NCBI RefSeq assembly: GCF_019443745.1 | Contig: NZ_CP050948.1 | Location: 1,984,001 to 2,048,000, forward strand | Direction: 5' to 3' | DNA: 64,000 nucleotides | Origin: Iamia sp. SCSIO 61187 | GTDB taxonomy: Bacteria; Actinomycetota; Acidimicrobiia; Acidimicrobiales; Iamiaceae | Shown here: piece by piece, positions 17,400 to 26,390 of the stretch | How the letters are laid out: every line of letters starts with the position of its first letter | How positions within the stretch are numbered: position 1 is the stretch's first letter | Made by a program: the position numbers and the translations under genes | The notes under the pieces: generated by a model | Told to the model about the DNA's origin: nothing | Databases searched by the model: none | Seen by the model: the letters and a program-made list of their open reading frames with translations, nothing else

Positions 17400-17515
17400 C
17401 CGTAAGGTCCTCGGCATCGCTCGCTGCGGCGCTCCGCAGCCTCGTGACCGCCGGGCCTCGCACCCCCACCCACCCCCCGAGGGTGCGTGGCCACCCCTCG
17501 GAAAGGACCCCGAAC

Positions 17516-18589
17516 ATGCCTCCCTCCACCCCCGATCGCCACAAGGCCCTCGACCTCGCCCTCGGCAGCATCGAGAAGTCGTTCGGCAAGGGCTCCGTCA
17601 TGAAGATGGGCGAGAAGGGCTCGATGGCCATCGAGTCCGTGCCCACCGGGGCCATGGCCCTCGACATCGCCCTCGGCATCGGCGGCCTCCCCCGGGGCCG
17701 GGTCATCGAGATCTACGGCCCGGAGTCGTCGGGCAAGTCGACCCTGGCCATGCACGTGGTGGCCGAGGCCCAGCGCAACGGCGGCATCTGCGCCTACATC
17801 GACGCCGAGCACGCCATGGACCCCATCTACGCCGCCGCCATCGGGGTCGACATCGACGAGATGCTCATCTCCCAGCCCGACACGGGGGAGCAGGCGCTGG
17901 AGATCTGCGACATGCTCGTCCGCTCGGGGGCGCTCGACGTGGTGGTGATCGACTCGGTGGCGGCGCTGACGCCCCGGGCCGAGATCGAGGGCGAGATGGG
18001 CGACAGCCACGTGGGCCTCCAGGCCCGCCTCATGTCGCAGGCCCTGCGCAAGCTCACCGGCAGCCTCAGCAAGACCCAGACGATCTGCATCTTCATCAAC
18101 CAGCTGCGCGAGAAGATCGGCGTGATGTTCGGCTCGCCCGAGACCACCCCCGGCGGCCGGGCGCTGAAGTTCTACTCGTCGGTCCGCCTCGACATCCGCC
18201 GCATCGAGTCCATCAAGGACGGGGTCGAGGTGGTCGGCAACCGCACCCGGGTCAAGGTCGTGAAGAACAAGGTCTCGCCGCCGTTCAAGCAGGCCGAGTT
18301 CGACATCATGTACGGCAAGGGCATCAGCCGGGAGGGCTCGGTGCTCGACATCGGGGTGGACCTCGGCATCATCAAGAAGTCGGGCGCCTGGTACACCTAC
18401 GAGGGCGAGCAGCTGGGCCAGGGGCGCGAGAACGCCAAGGGCTTCCTGATCGACAACGCCGAGATCATGGTCGAGGTGTCCGAGCGCATCCGGCGGGAGA
18501 TGGGCATCGGCCTCGACGACGACGACATCGCCGGCGACGCCATGTCCGAGCTCGACGACGAGCCCATCAGCCTCGACGTCGACGACTGA
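17516..18589 (+). CDS. recA: recombinase RecA
   Basis: Strand-exchange ATPase for recombination and the co-protease that triggers LexA cleavage. The 357 residues contain Walker A (GPESSGKST, about 68-76), Walker B ([10 protein letters not shown]), the L1 loop region ([20 protein letters not shown]) and the C-terminal domain with an acidic tail (DDDDIAGD). GAAAGGA precedes the ATG. No intein. An SOS box lies about 200 bases upstream. The usual neighbour recX is not adjacent; spoVS follows instead. Confidence 0.98.
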   Translation: MPPSTPDRHKALDLALGSIEKSFGKGSVMKMGEKGSMAIESVPTGAMALDIALGIGGLPRGRVIEIYGPESSGKSTLAMHVVAEAQRNGGICAYIDAEHAMDPIYAAAIGVDIDEMLISQPDTGEQALEICDMLVRSGALDVVVIDSVAALTPRAEIEGEMGDSHVGLQARLMSQALRKLTGSLSKTQTICIFINQLREKIGVMFGSPETTPGGRALKFYSSVRLDIRRIESIKDGVEVVGNRTRVKVVKNKVSPPFKQAEFDIMYGKGISREGSVLDIGVDLGIIKKSGAWYTYEGEQLGQGRENAKGFLIDNAEIMVEVSERIRREMGIGLDDDDIAGDAMSELDDEPISLDVDD

Positions 18590-18678
18590 TCGGCTGACCC
18601 CACCACCCGACCCCCGGGTCGGCGCCCAGACCCCGTCCGCGCCGGTGCTCGTCGCACCCCGAGCGCTGGCGTCCCCTC

Positions 18679-18730
18679 GGTCGGGTGGGCGGCGCACCTG
18701 CCCCACATGTCCGCCGCCCACCCACCGACC
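18679..18730 (+). terminator. recA terminator hairpin
   Basis: GGTGGGCGGCG (18684-18694) pairs with CGCCGCCCACC (18712-18722), extended by GGTCG/CGACC after a small bulge. The 305-bp gap between recA and spoVS holds this hairpin and no other gene that I can support. Confidence 0.55.
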
Positions 18731-18894
18731 CCCGTCGGGGCCCGCCCGGAGCACCCTCCCGGGCGGGCTCCGCCGCGCCACCGGCGCCGTGGCCGGGCTC
18801 GTCCATGCGGGTGATCCCTGGTCAGGTGGCGCTTGCGGGAAGAGGAACGGTGCCATGTGCGTCGAAATGCGCTCACGTGCCCGCCGCAGCCGAG

Positions 18895-19215
18895 GTGGAG
18901 GTCCTCAAGGTCTCCACCAAGTCGAACCCCAACTCCGTCGCCGGAGCCATCGCCGGCGCCATCCGCAGCTCCGGCGCGGTGGTGATGCAGGTGGTGGGCG
19001 CCGGTGCGCTCAACCAGGCCACCAAGGCCTCCGTGATCGCCCGGGGGATCCTGTCGGCCGGTGGGCTCGACATCGTCATGACCCCCTCCTTCGCCGACAT
19101 CGAGATCGACGGCGAGCAGCGCACCGCCCTGCGCCTCCGCCTCGAGGACCGGGAGCGACGCTCGATCAGCGTCGACGACCCCGGCCGCCCCCGCCGCCCC
19201 GACGACCCCTGGTAG
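18895..19215 (+). CDS. spoVS: stage V sporulation protein S homologue
   Basis: Small nucleic-acid-binding (Alba-like) protein. VEVLKVSTKSNPNSVAGAIA, VQVVGAGALNQATKASVIAR and DIEIDGEQRTALRL match SpoVS closely. The core is about 86 residues, with a short charged C-terminal tail. The GTG at 18895 is chosen because the family starts MEVLKVS; GTGs at 18877 and 18850 are in frame, the last with AGAGGA nearby. SpoVS occurs in many non-sporulating bacteria; its job there is unsettled. Here it occupies the place between recA and miaB where recX is often found. Confidence 0.9.
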   Translation: MEVLKVSTKSNPNSVAGAIAGAIRSSGAVVMQVVGAGALNQATKASVIARGILSAGGLDIVMTPSFADIEIDGEQRTALRLRLEDRERRSISVDDPGRPRRPDDPW

Positions 19216-19259
19216 GGCCCGACCGCCGCACCGGCCTCGGGGCGCGACGAGCCGGCCCG

Positions 19260-19265
19260 TAGAGT
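19260..19265 (+). promoter_or_regulatory. -10 hexamer upstream of miaB
   Basis: TAGAGT, 9 bases before the miaB ATG, which lacks a Shine-Dalgarno; would give a near-leaderless mRNA. Confidence 0.35.
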
Positions 19266-19274
19266 TGCCGGGCC

Positions 19275-20708
19275 ATGTCCGATCCGTCCGATCCGCCCCG
19301 CCGCTACCTGGTCCGCACCTTCGGGTGCCAGATGAACGAGCACGACTCCGAGCGGATCGCCGGCCAGCTCGAGGCCGACGGGTACGCGCCGGCGACCGAC
19401 GAGGACGACGCCGACGTCATCGTCCTCAACACGTGCTGCATCCGCGAGAACGCCGACAACAAGCTGTACGGCACCCTCGGCCACCTGAAGTCCCGCAAGG
19501 ACGCCCGTCCCGACCTCCAGATCGTGGTCGGCGGGTGCCTGGCCCAGAAGGACAAGGACCAGGTGCGGGCCCGGGCCCCCTACGTCGACGTCGTGCTCGG
19601 CACCCACAACGTCCACCGGGCGGCGACGCTGGTCGAGCAGGCCCGCACCGGCGGCCCGATCACCGAGATCCTCGAGGCCGCCGTCGCCGACGACGCCACC
19701 ATGTTCCCGACGGCGCTGCCCGTGCGCCGCGACCACGGGCACCGGGCGTGGGTCACGATCCAGGTCGGGTGCGACAACAGCTGCGCCTTCTGCATCGTGC
19801 CCGCCGTGCGGGGCCCCGAGATGAGCCGGCCCTTCGACGCCCTGGTGGACGAGGTCCGGCGGCTGGCCGACGAGGGCGTCACCGAGATCACGCTGCTCGG
19901 CCAGAACGTGAACTCCTACGGCCGCGACATCACCCTGGCCGCCCGGCGCGACGACGCCACCACCCGGGTGCGCCCGCTGTTCGCCGACCTGCTCCGCGCC
20001 GCCGGGGGGGTCGAGGGCATCCGGCGGGTGCGCTTCACCAGCCCGCACCCCAAGGACCTCCGCCCCGAGACGATCGCGGCCATGGCCGAGGTCCCCGAGG
20101 TCATGCCCCACCTGCACCTGCCGCTGCAGTCGGGGAGCGACCGGGTCCTCGCCGCCATGCATCGGGGGTACACCGCCGAGCGCTACCTCGAGCGCCTGGC
20201 CGCGGCCCGGGCCGCGGTCGACGACCTGGCCGTCACCACCGACATCATCGTCGGCTTCCCGGGGGAGTCCGAGGACGACTTCGTCCGCACCCTGGAGGTG
20301 GCGGCCGAGGCCGACTACGACTCGGCCTACACCTTCATCTACTCGCCCCGGCCCGGCACCGAGGCGGCCACCCTGGCGGACCGGGAGGTCCCGGCCGAGG
20401 TCGTGGCCGAGCGCTTCGAGCGGCTCCGGGTCGTCGTCGAGCGCACCGCGGTGACCCGCCACCGCGGCCGCATCGGGCGTGTCGAGGAGGTCGCCGTCGA
20501 GGGGCCGTCGCGCAAGGACCCGTCGGTGCTGACCGGCCGCACCGGCCAGAACAAGCTCGTCCACTTCCCGTCGCCGACCCCGTTGCGGGTCGGGACCTAC
20601 GCCACCGTCCGGGTCACCGAGGCGGCGGCCCACCACCTGCGAGGCGAGCTGGTCGGCCTGGTGGCCGCGGCCACCCACCGCACCCGCATCCCCGTCGCCT
20701 CGGGGTGA
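19275..20708 (+). CDS. miaB: tRNA-2-methylthio-N6-dimethylallyladenosine synthase
   Basis: Radical-SAM methylthiotransferase acting on i6A37 of tRNA. The N-terminal UPF0004 domain ([38 protein letters not shown]) gives three cluster-binding cysteines. The radical-SAM motif is [17 protein letters not shown] (about residue 165), and a C-terminal TRAM domain ends near residue 460. The 477-residue length is normal. Its stop overlaps the miaA start (GTGA), so both steps of ms2i6A synthesis are coupled. Confidence 0.97.
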   Translation: MSDPSDPPRRYLVRTFGCQMNEHDSERIAGQLEADGYAPATDEDDADVIVLNTCCIRENADNKLYGTLGHLKSRKDARPDLQIVVGGCLAQKDKDQVRARAPYVDVVLGTHNVHRAATLVEQARTGGPITEILEAAVADDATMFPTALPVRRDHGHRAWVTIQVGCDNSCAFCIVPAVRGPEMSRPFDALVDEVRRLADEGVTEITLLGQNVNSYGRDITLAARRDDATTRVRPLFADLLRAAGGVEGIRRVRFTSPHPKDLRPETIAAMAEVPEVMPHLHLPLQSGSDRVLAAMHRGYTAERYLERLAAARAAVDDLAVTTDIIVGFPGESEDDFVRTLEVAAEADYDSAYTFIYSPRPGTEAATLADREVPAEVVAERFERLRVVVERTAVTRHRGRIGRVEEVAVEGPSRKDPSVLTGRTGQNKLVHFPSPTPLRVGTYATVRVTEAAAHHLRGELVGLVAAATHRTRIPVASG

Positions 20709-21658
20709 GCGCCGCCCGCCCGTCGATCCCGGGGCCGGCGGTGGCGATCGTCGGCACGACGGCATCGGGCAAGTCGGCGCTGGCGCTGCAGGTGGCCCGG
20801 GCCCTGCCCGACGTCGAGCTGGTGAGCATCGACTCGATGCAGGTCTACCGGGGCATGGACATCGGCACCGCCTCGCCCACGCCGGCCGAGCGGGCCGAGG
20901 TGCCGCACCACCTCGTCGACGTCGCCGACCCGTGGGAGGACTGGTCGCTGGCCCGGTTCCAGGCCGCCGCCCGCGACGCCCTGGCCGACGTCGCGGCGCG
21001 GGGTCGGCGGGCGGTGCTGGTCGGCGGCACCGGGCTCTACCTGCGGGCCGTCATCGACGGGCTGGAGATCCCCGGCCAGCACCCCGAGGCGCGGGCCGCG
21101 GTCGAGGCCGAGCCCGACACCCGGGCCCTGCACCGCCGGCTGGCGGAGCTGGACCCGCTGGCCGCCTCCCGGATGGAGCCCGACAACCGGCGCCGGGTCG
21201 TGCGGGCCCTGGAGGTCACGCTGGGCAGCGGCCGCCCTTTCTCGTCCTACGGGCCCGGCCTGGAGACCCACCCCGAGACGGTCCCCCAGGTGGGGATCCG
21301 CCTCCCGCCGGCGGTGGTGGCGGCGCGGATCGAGGCCCGCTACCACGCCCAGCTGGAGGCCGGGTTCCTCGACGAGGTCGACGCCCTCCTCGCCCTGCCG
21401 CACCCCCTGAGCCGCACCGCGGCCCAGGCCCTCGGCTACCGGGAGCTGATCGCCCACCGGCGCGGGGAGATGACCCTGGAGGGGGCCCTCGACGAGGCCG
21501 TCCGGCGCACACGGCGGTTCGCCCGCCGCCAGCGGTCCTGGTTCCGGCGCGACCCCCGCATCACCTGGTTCGACGCCGCCGAGGACCCCGACGAGGTGGC
21601 CGAGGACCTGGTGGCCCACGTCCTCGTCGCCCTCGGCGCCGGTCCGCCGGAGCGGTGA
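20705..21658 (+). CDS. miaA: tRNA dimethylallyltransferase
   Basis: Adds the dimethylallyl group to A37 of tRNA, the step before MiaB. The P-loop [10 protein letters not shown] (about 16-25), [35 protein letters not shown] and [17 protein letters not shown] are the family's conserved blocks. 317 residues. The GTG start overlaps the miaB stop by four bases (GTGA). Confidence 0.97.
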   Translation: MSAARPSIPGPAVAIVGTTASGKSALALQVARALPDVELVSIDSMQVYRGMDIGTASPTPAERAEVPHHLVDVADPWEDWSLARFQAAARDALADVAARGRRAVLVGGTGLYLRAVIDGLEIPGQHPEARAAVEAEPDTRALHRRLAELDPLAASRMEPDNRRRVVRALEVTLGSGRPFSSYGPGLETHPETVPQVGIRLPPAVVAARIEARYHAQLEAGFLDEVDALLALPHPLSRTAAQALGYRELIAHRRGEMTLEGALDEAVRRTRRFARRQRSWFRRDPRITWFDAAEDPDEVAEDLVAHVLVALGAGPPER

Positions 21659-21710
21659 GCGGTCCCCGCCGGGACGGGGAACCCGATCGTCGGTCGGGGG
21701 TGGGGACCGC

Positions 21711-21716
21711 CAGACT
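21711..21716 (+). promoter_or_regulatory. -10-like hexamer for the GNAT gene
   Basis: CAGACT, 6 bases, GTG at 21723; no Shine-Dalgarno. Leaderless pattern. Confidence 0.4.
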
Positions 21717-21722
21717 GGGCCG

Positions 21723-22289
21723 GTGACGGCGACGGACCCGACGACGACGCTGACGGTGGTCGAGCAGGCGTGGGGCGCCGAGCCCGGCGCCGCCCTGATC
21801 TCGGCCCTGATGGACGAGCTCGACGTGCGCTACGAGGACCCGGGCCGCGAGGGCGACCCCCCGCCCGAGGCCATGCACGTCCCCGATGCCCGCCGGGCGC
21901 CGCCGGCCGCGCCCCCCGACAGCCCGGCCTGGGAGGTCGAGGCCGACGACGTCACCCGGCCCCGCGGCACCTTCGTCGTGGCCCACCTCGACGGCGTCGC
22001 GGTGGCGTGCGGGGCGATCCGCCCCCTGCCGGGCGGCGATCCGGCGATCGCCGAGGTGAAGCGCATGTACACCGCCCCCGAGGCTCGGGGGCGGGGGACG
22101 GCCCGGGTCGTCCTCCGCCGGCTGGTCGCGGTGGCGGTCGAGCTGGGGTACCGGCAGGTCGTCCTGGAGACGGGGACCCGTCAGCCCGAGGCCATGGCCC
22201 TCTACCGCAGCGAGGGGTGGGTCCCGCTGGCGCCCTACGGCCAGTACTGCGGCGAGCACCTGTCGCGCTGCTTCGTCCTCGACCTCTGA
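21723..22289 (+). CDS. GNAT-family N-acetyltransferase
   Basis: Acetyl-CoA-dependent acetyltransferase of 188 residues. Motif A is EVKRMYTAPEARGRGTARVVLRRL (about residues 110-133), with the acetyl-CoA pyrophosphate-binding RGRGTA. LGYRQVVLETGTRQPEAMAL and the final YRSEGWVPL are also GNAT-typical. The acceptor is unknown. It lies between miaA and dapF on the same strand with its own likely leaderless start. Confidence 0.88.
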   Translation: MTATDPTTTLTVVEQAWGAEPGAALISALMDELDVRYEDPGREGDPPPEAMHVPDARRAPPAAPPDSPAWEVEADDVTRPRGTFVVAHLDGVAVACGAIRPLPGGDPAIAEVKRMYTAPEARGRGTARVVLRRLVAVAVELGYRQVVLETGTRQPEAMALYRSEGWVPLAPYGQYCGEHLSRCFVLDL

Positions 22290-22354
22290 GCTGCTCGGGG
22301 CCCGGGAGGCAAAGGCGGAGGGAAGCGGGTCCCGGGCTGCGAGACTGGGGGTCC

Positions 22355-23203
22355 ATGACGTTCCGCCTCTCCAAGCACCACGGCCTCGGGAACGACTTCC
22401 TCGTGCTGCTGGGCCCGGCGGCGGTGCTCGCCCCGATCGGTCCCGACCACGCCGTCCGCTGGTGCCACCGCCACACGGGCGTCGGCGCCGACGGGCTGCT
22501 GCTCGGCGTCACCGACCCCCCGGTCGCCGACGACGGCCCGGTCGACCTGGCCATGACCCTCTTCAACGCCGACGGCAGCCGGGCCGAGATGAGCGGCAAC
22601 GGCATCCGCTGCCTGGCCCACGCCGAGGCGGTGCGGCGCGGCGTCACGACGATCGACCTCCGCATCGCCACCGACGGCGGCCTCCGCACCGTGGCCGTCA
22701 CCCCGGGGCCCGACCCGGCCACCGTCGCCGCCGCCGTCGACATGGGCCCGGCCCGGCCCGGGCCGAGCCCCGACCGCGAGCCCGACGCCGGTGCCGTCAC
22801 CGAGCCCATCGCCTTCGCCAGCAAGCCGCTCCGCACCGCCACCGTCGACCTCGGCAACCCCCACCTCGTCCTCCTGGTCGACGACCCCGCCCAGGTCGAC
22901 GTGCACCGGGCCGGGCCGCACTGGGAGGCGGGCTACGACGCCGGCATCAACGTCCACGCCATCGCCCCCACGCCCGGCGCCACCGACGACCTCACCATGG
23001 CCATCTGGGAGCGCGGGGCCGGCGCGACCCTGGCGTGCGGCACCGGGGCGACCGCCGCCGCCCACGCCGCCCACGGCTGGGGCCTGGTCGGCGACCGGGT
23101 GCGGGTCCGCATGCCTGGCGGCGACGTCGAGGTCGAGGTGGGGGAGCGGCTGATGCTGCACGGCCCCTCGGTGCGCATCGCCACCGTGGAGGTCGACGCG
23201 TGA
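22355..23203 (+). CDS. dapF: diaminopimelate epimerase
   Basis: Converts LL- to meso-diaminopimelate for lysine and peptidoglycan. 282 residues. HGLGNDFLV at the N-terminus, FNADGSRAEMSGNGIRCLAH with the first catalytic Cys (NGIRC), LGNPHLVLLVDD, and ERGAGATLACGTGATAAAHA with the second catalytic Cys (ACGTGA). The ATG at 22355 gives the family N-terminus (MTFRLSKHHG). The stop overlaps the hflX GTG (GTGA). Confidence 0.96.
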   Translation: MTFRLSKHHGLGNDFLVLLGPAAVLAPIGPDHAVRWCHRHTGVGADGLLLGVTDPPVADDGPVDLAMTLFNADGSRAEMSGNGIRCLAHAEAVRRGVTTIDLRIATDGGLRTVAVTPGPDPATVAAAVDMGPARPGPSPDREPDAGAVTEPIAFASKPLRTATVDLGNPHLVLLVDDPAQVDVHRAGPHWEAGYDAGINVHAIAPTPGATDDLTMAIWERGAGATLACGTGATAAAHAAHGWGLVGDRVRVRMPGGDVEVEVGERLMLHGPSVRIATVEVDA

Positions 23204-24585
23204 GCGGTGACGACGTCCGCCCCGACGAGGTCGACGGCAGCGAGCCCGAGAGCCACCGCGGCGCCTTCGGCGACTACGGCGGCACCACCGGTGCCTTCAT
23301 CGAACGCACCTTCCGGGAGAAGATCCTCCTCGTCGGCGTCACCCTTCCGCCGCACCTCGACGACGACACCGAGGCCAGCCTCGACGAGCTCGAGCTGCTG
23401 GTCGACACCGCCGGCGCCGACGTCGTCGGCCGGGTCGTGCAGCGCCGGACCCGCCCCGAGCCCGCCACCTACATCGGCAAGGGCAAGGTCGACGAGCTCA
23501 AGCAGCTGGCCGAGGCGGTCGACTGCGACACCGTCGTGTTCGACGACGAGCTGAGCCCGGCCCAGCAGAACAACCTCGAGAAGGCCCTGGGGCGCACGGC
23601 CATCGACCGCACCGCGGTGATCCTCGACATCTTCGCCCAGAACGCCTCCAGCCAGGAGGGCAAGGCCCAGGTCGAGCTGGCCATGCACCGCTACCGGCTG
23701 CCCCGCCTGCGGGGCAAGGGCGGGTCCCTCTCCCAGCAGGCCGGTGGCGCCGGCGGTGGCCTCGGGGCCCGCCGCGGCCCGGGCGAGACCCAGCTGGAGG
23801 TCGACCGTCGCCGTGTCCTGCGCCGGGTCCACAAGCTCGAGGCCGACCTGCGCGACATCTCCCAGCACCGCGAGACCCAGCGCAAGGCCCGCAGCCGCAG
23901 CCGGGTGACCCACGTGGCCCTGGTCGGCTACACCAACGCCGGCAAGTCGACCCTGCTCAACCAGCTCACCGACGCCGAGGTCCACGTCGAGGACCGGCTC
24001 TTCGCGACCCTCGACGCCACCACCCGGCGGCTCGAGCTGCCCGGCGGCGAGGGCGTGCTCGCCACCGACACCGTCGGCTTCGTCCGCAAGCTGCCCCACC
24101 AGCTCGTCGAGGCGTTCCGCTCGACGCTCGAGGTGGCGGCCGAGGCCGACCTGCTCGTGCACGTCGTCGACTCGGCCGCCGCCGACCCCGAGGGCCAGAT
24201 GGCGGCCGTGCGCGAGGTGCTGGACAAGATCGGTGCCGGCGAGGTCCCGGAGCTGATCTGCTTCAACAAGCGCGACACCACGCCGGAGTGGAAGCGCCTG
24301 GTCGACCGCCACCCCGGGTCGGTCGCCGTGTCGGGTCGCACCGGGGAGGGCGTCGAGGACCTCCTCCTCGCCATCTCCGACCGGCTGCGGTCGCTCACCT
24401 CGTCGTGCGAGCTGCTGGTGCCCTTCGCCCGCGGCGACGTCCTGGCCGAGATCCACCGCGAGGGCGAGGTCCTCTCGGAGGAGGCCACCGACGACGGGAT
24501 GCTGCTGCGGGCCCGGCTCGACGACGCCGGCCGCTCGAAGCTGAGCGCCTACCTCGTGGGCGGTCCCGCCAGCACCCCCCGGTAA
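23200..24585 (+). CDS. hflX: ribosome-associated GTPase HflX
   Basis: GTPase that splits stalled or hibernating ribosomes. The N-terminal HflX domain (TYIGKGKVDELKQL, DTVVFDDELSPAQQNNLEK, ILDIFAQNASSQEGKAQVEL) is followed by a Gly-rich loop and coiled helix (GARRGPGETQLEVDRRRVLR) and the G domain (VGYTNAGKSTLLNQL; DTVGFVRKLPHQLVEAF; NKRD). 461 residues. GTG start at a GTGA overlap with dapF. The dapF-hflX order matches Mycobacterium. Confidence 0.96.
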   Translation: MSGDDVRPDEVDGSEPESHRGAFGDYGGTTGAFIERTFREKILLVGVTLPPHLDDDTEASLDELELLVDTAGADVVGRVVQRRTRPEPATYIGKGKVDELKQLAEAVDCDTVVFDDELSPAQQNNLEKALGRTAIDRTAVILDIFAQNASSQEGKAQVELAMHRYRLPRLRGKGGSLSQQAGGAGGGLGARRGPGETQLEVDRRRVLRRVHKLEADLRDISQHRETQRKARSRSRVTHVALVGYTNAGKSTLLNQLTDAEVHVEDRLFATLDATTRRLELPGGEGVLATDTVGFVRKLPHQLVEAFRSTLEVAAEADLLVHVVDSAAADPEGQMAAVREVLDKIGAGEVPELICFNKRDTTPEWKRLVDRHPGSVAVSGRTGEGVEDLLLAISDRLRSLTSSCELLVPFARGDVLAEIHREGEVLSEEATDDGMLLRARLDDAGRSKLSAYLVGGPASTPR

Positions 24586-24597
24586 GGTCGGCCGGCC

Positions 24598-25536
24598 ATG
24601 GATGCCGCCGTCCTCCTCCACCTCACCTCGCACCGTCCGCTGTCGTTGCGGGCCATCGACGCTCTGACCACCGTCGTGCCCGACGAGGTCCTGGCCATGG
24701 CCACCGTGGCCGAGGTGCTCGAGACCGTCGAGCACACCCCCGGCTGCGCCGGCCTGCTGCCGGTGGAGGACAGCTACGGCGGCGAGGACACCGCCGTCCT
24801 CGACCGGCTGATCTTCGGCACCTCGCAGGTGTTCGTCAGCGAGGAGGTCGTGGTGGGCGAGACGGTCGACGCGTTCCGCGTGCGCACCGACGACGCCGCC
24901 GAGGGGCGCATCGTCGTGTCCGAGCCCCGCGCCATCGAGCACTGCCATCGCTTCATCCAGGAGAACGGCCTGGTCACCCGGTTCGTGGGCTCGACCCACG
25001 AGGCCTGCCGCATCGTGGCCGAGAGCGGCGACCCCGCCCTGGTGGCCCTGGCGCCCCGGGAGGTGGCCGACGCCTACGGCCTGGTGCCGGTGGCGGCGTC
25101 GGTCGACGACGTGCCCGAGGCCCGCACCCGGTTCTTCCTCGTCAGCCGCTCGGTCGCCGCCCCGACCGGCCACGACAAGACGACGCTCGTGCTCACCCAG
25201 CCCACCGACCGCTCCGGCAACCTCCAGCGCTTCCTCGCGGCCTTCACCGACCACGGCGTGAACCTGGTCAGCCTGCACAGCCGGCCCCTCGCCTCCAGCG
25301 CCGAGTTCTGCTTCATCGTCACCGCCGAGGCCCACATCCACGAGCCCCGCATGGGCGCGGCCATCGCCGACCTGTGGGCGGCCGGGGCCCAGATCAAGGT
25401 GGTGGGCTCCTACCCGCACTGGACCGGTGACCAGGTGGTCGCCCCGTTCTCCGAGCCCCCCGCCTCGGTCGGTCGCCAGTCGAGCCCCTCGGAGCGGGCC
25501 GCGGTGCTGGGCGACAGCACCCCCAGCCCCAGCTGA
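24598..25536 (+). CDS. degenerate prephenate dehydratase-like protein with ACT domain
   Basis: 312 residues with the layout of bacterial PheA: a periplasmic-binding-like PDT region (about 1-180) and an ACT domain (about 195-275, TTLVLTQPTDRSGNLQRFLA). The N-terminal GPEGTFAHAA-type substrate loop of its neighbour is absent (VLLHLTSHRPLSLRAIDAL instead) and PIENSVEGG has become PVEDSYGGED, while the TRF motif (ARTRFFLVSR) and the ACT SRPL stretch are kept. It is probably a paralogue of the adjacent pheA, perhaps a regulatory or altered-substrate protein. A TAAGGT hexamer overlapping the hflX stop lies 9 bases before the ATG. Confidence 0.75.
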   Translation: MDAAVLLHLTSHRPLSLRAIDALTTVVPDEVLAMATVAEVLETVEHTPGCAGLLPVEDSYGGEDTAVLDRLIFGTSQVFVSEEVVVGETVDAFRVRTDDAAEGRIVVSEPRAIEHCHRFIQENGLVTRFVGSTHEACRIVAESGDPALVALAPREVADAYGLVPVAASVDDVPEARTRFFLVSRSVAAPTGHDKTTLVLTQPTDRSGNLQRFLAAFTDHGVNLVSLHSRPLASSAEFCFIVTAEAHIHEPRMGAAIADLWAAGAQIKVVGSYPHWTGDQVVAPFSEPPASVGRQSSPSERAAVLGDSTPSPS

Positions 25537-25544
25537 CGGTCGCC

Positions 25545-26390
25545 GTGAGCCCGCGCCCGGTCGTCGAGTTCCTCGGTCCCGAGGGCACCTTCGCCCACGC
25601 CGCCACCGACCTGCTCCGCACGGCCCCGGCCACCGCCGAGCTGGTGCCCCGCCCCACCGTGCAGGAGATCGTCCACGACGTCGAGGCCGGCCGCTGCCTG
25701 ATGGGCCTCGTCCCCATCGAGAACTCGGTGGAGGGCGGGGTCACCGGCACGATCGACGTGATCGTCTTCGAGACCGACCAGGTCCTCATCCGGGAGGAGG
25801 TCGCCGTCCCGGTGACGTTCACGGCGTTCCGGCGGGGCGGCGACGACACCCCGCCCACCACCGTGCTCAGCCACCCCGTCGGCCTGGCCCAGACCACCCG
25901 GTGGTGGGGGAGCCGCGGCCTGGAGGCCCGACCCACCTCGTCGACCAGCGAGGCCTGCCGCCTGGTCGCCACCTCGACCGAGCCCGGCCAGGTGGCGGTC
26001 GCCTCGGCCAAGGCCGGCGCCCTGGCCGGGTTGGAGGTGGTCGCCGACGGCGTCGAGGACCACCCCGGCGCCCAGACCCGGTTCGCCCTGGTGGCCCGGT
26101 CCGAGGCCGACCCCACGGGCGACGACCGCACCACCATCGTGGTCACGCCGCCGGAGTCCGAGGTGCCGCGCGTCCTGCTGCGCATCCTCGAGCCCATCTC
26201 CCACCGGGACATCAACCTGTCGAACATCGTGAGCCGCCCGCTGCGCCGGGGCCTCGGGGTCTACTGCTTCGTCCTGACCCTCGACCGCCACGCGTCGGAC
26301 CCGGCCGTGGCCGAGGCCCTCGCCGACCTGCGCCGGCTGGGGTGCACGGTGAAGGGCCTGGGCTCGTACCCGGCATGGAGGTCACCGTGA
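25545..26390 (+). CDS. pheA: prephenate dehydratase
   Basis: Makes phenylpyruvate from prephenate for phenylalanine. 281 residues: FLGPEGTFAHAATDLL (about 7-22), VPIENSVEGGVTGTID (about 60-75), STSEACRLVA, the TRF catalytic motif in QTRFALVAR (about 180) and a C-terminal ACT domain for feedback control (RILEPISHRDINLSNIVSRP). GTG start 8 bases after a closely related paralogue; its stop overlaps the tyrA GTG (GTGA). Confidence 0.95.
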   Translation: MSPRPVVEFLGPEGTFAHAATDLLRTAPATAELVPRPTVQEIVHDVEAGRCLMGLVPIENSVEGGVTGTIDVIVFETDQVLIREEVAVPVTFTAFRRGGDDTPPTTVLSHPVGLAQTTRWWGSRGLEARPTSSTSEACRLVATSTEPGQVAVASAKAGALAGLEVVADGVEDHPGAQTRFALVARSEADPTGDDRTTIVVTPPESEVPRVLLRILEPISHRDINLSNIVSRPLRRGLGVYCFVLTLDRHASDPAVAEALADLRRLGCTVKGLGSYPAWRSP

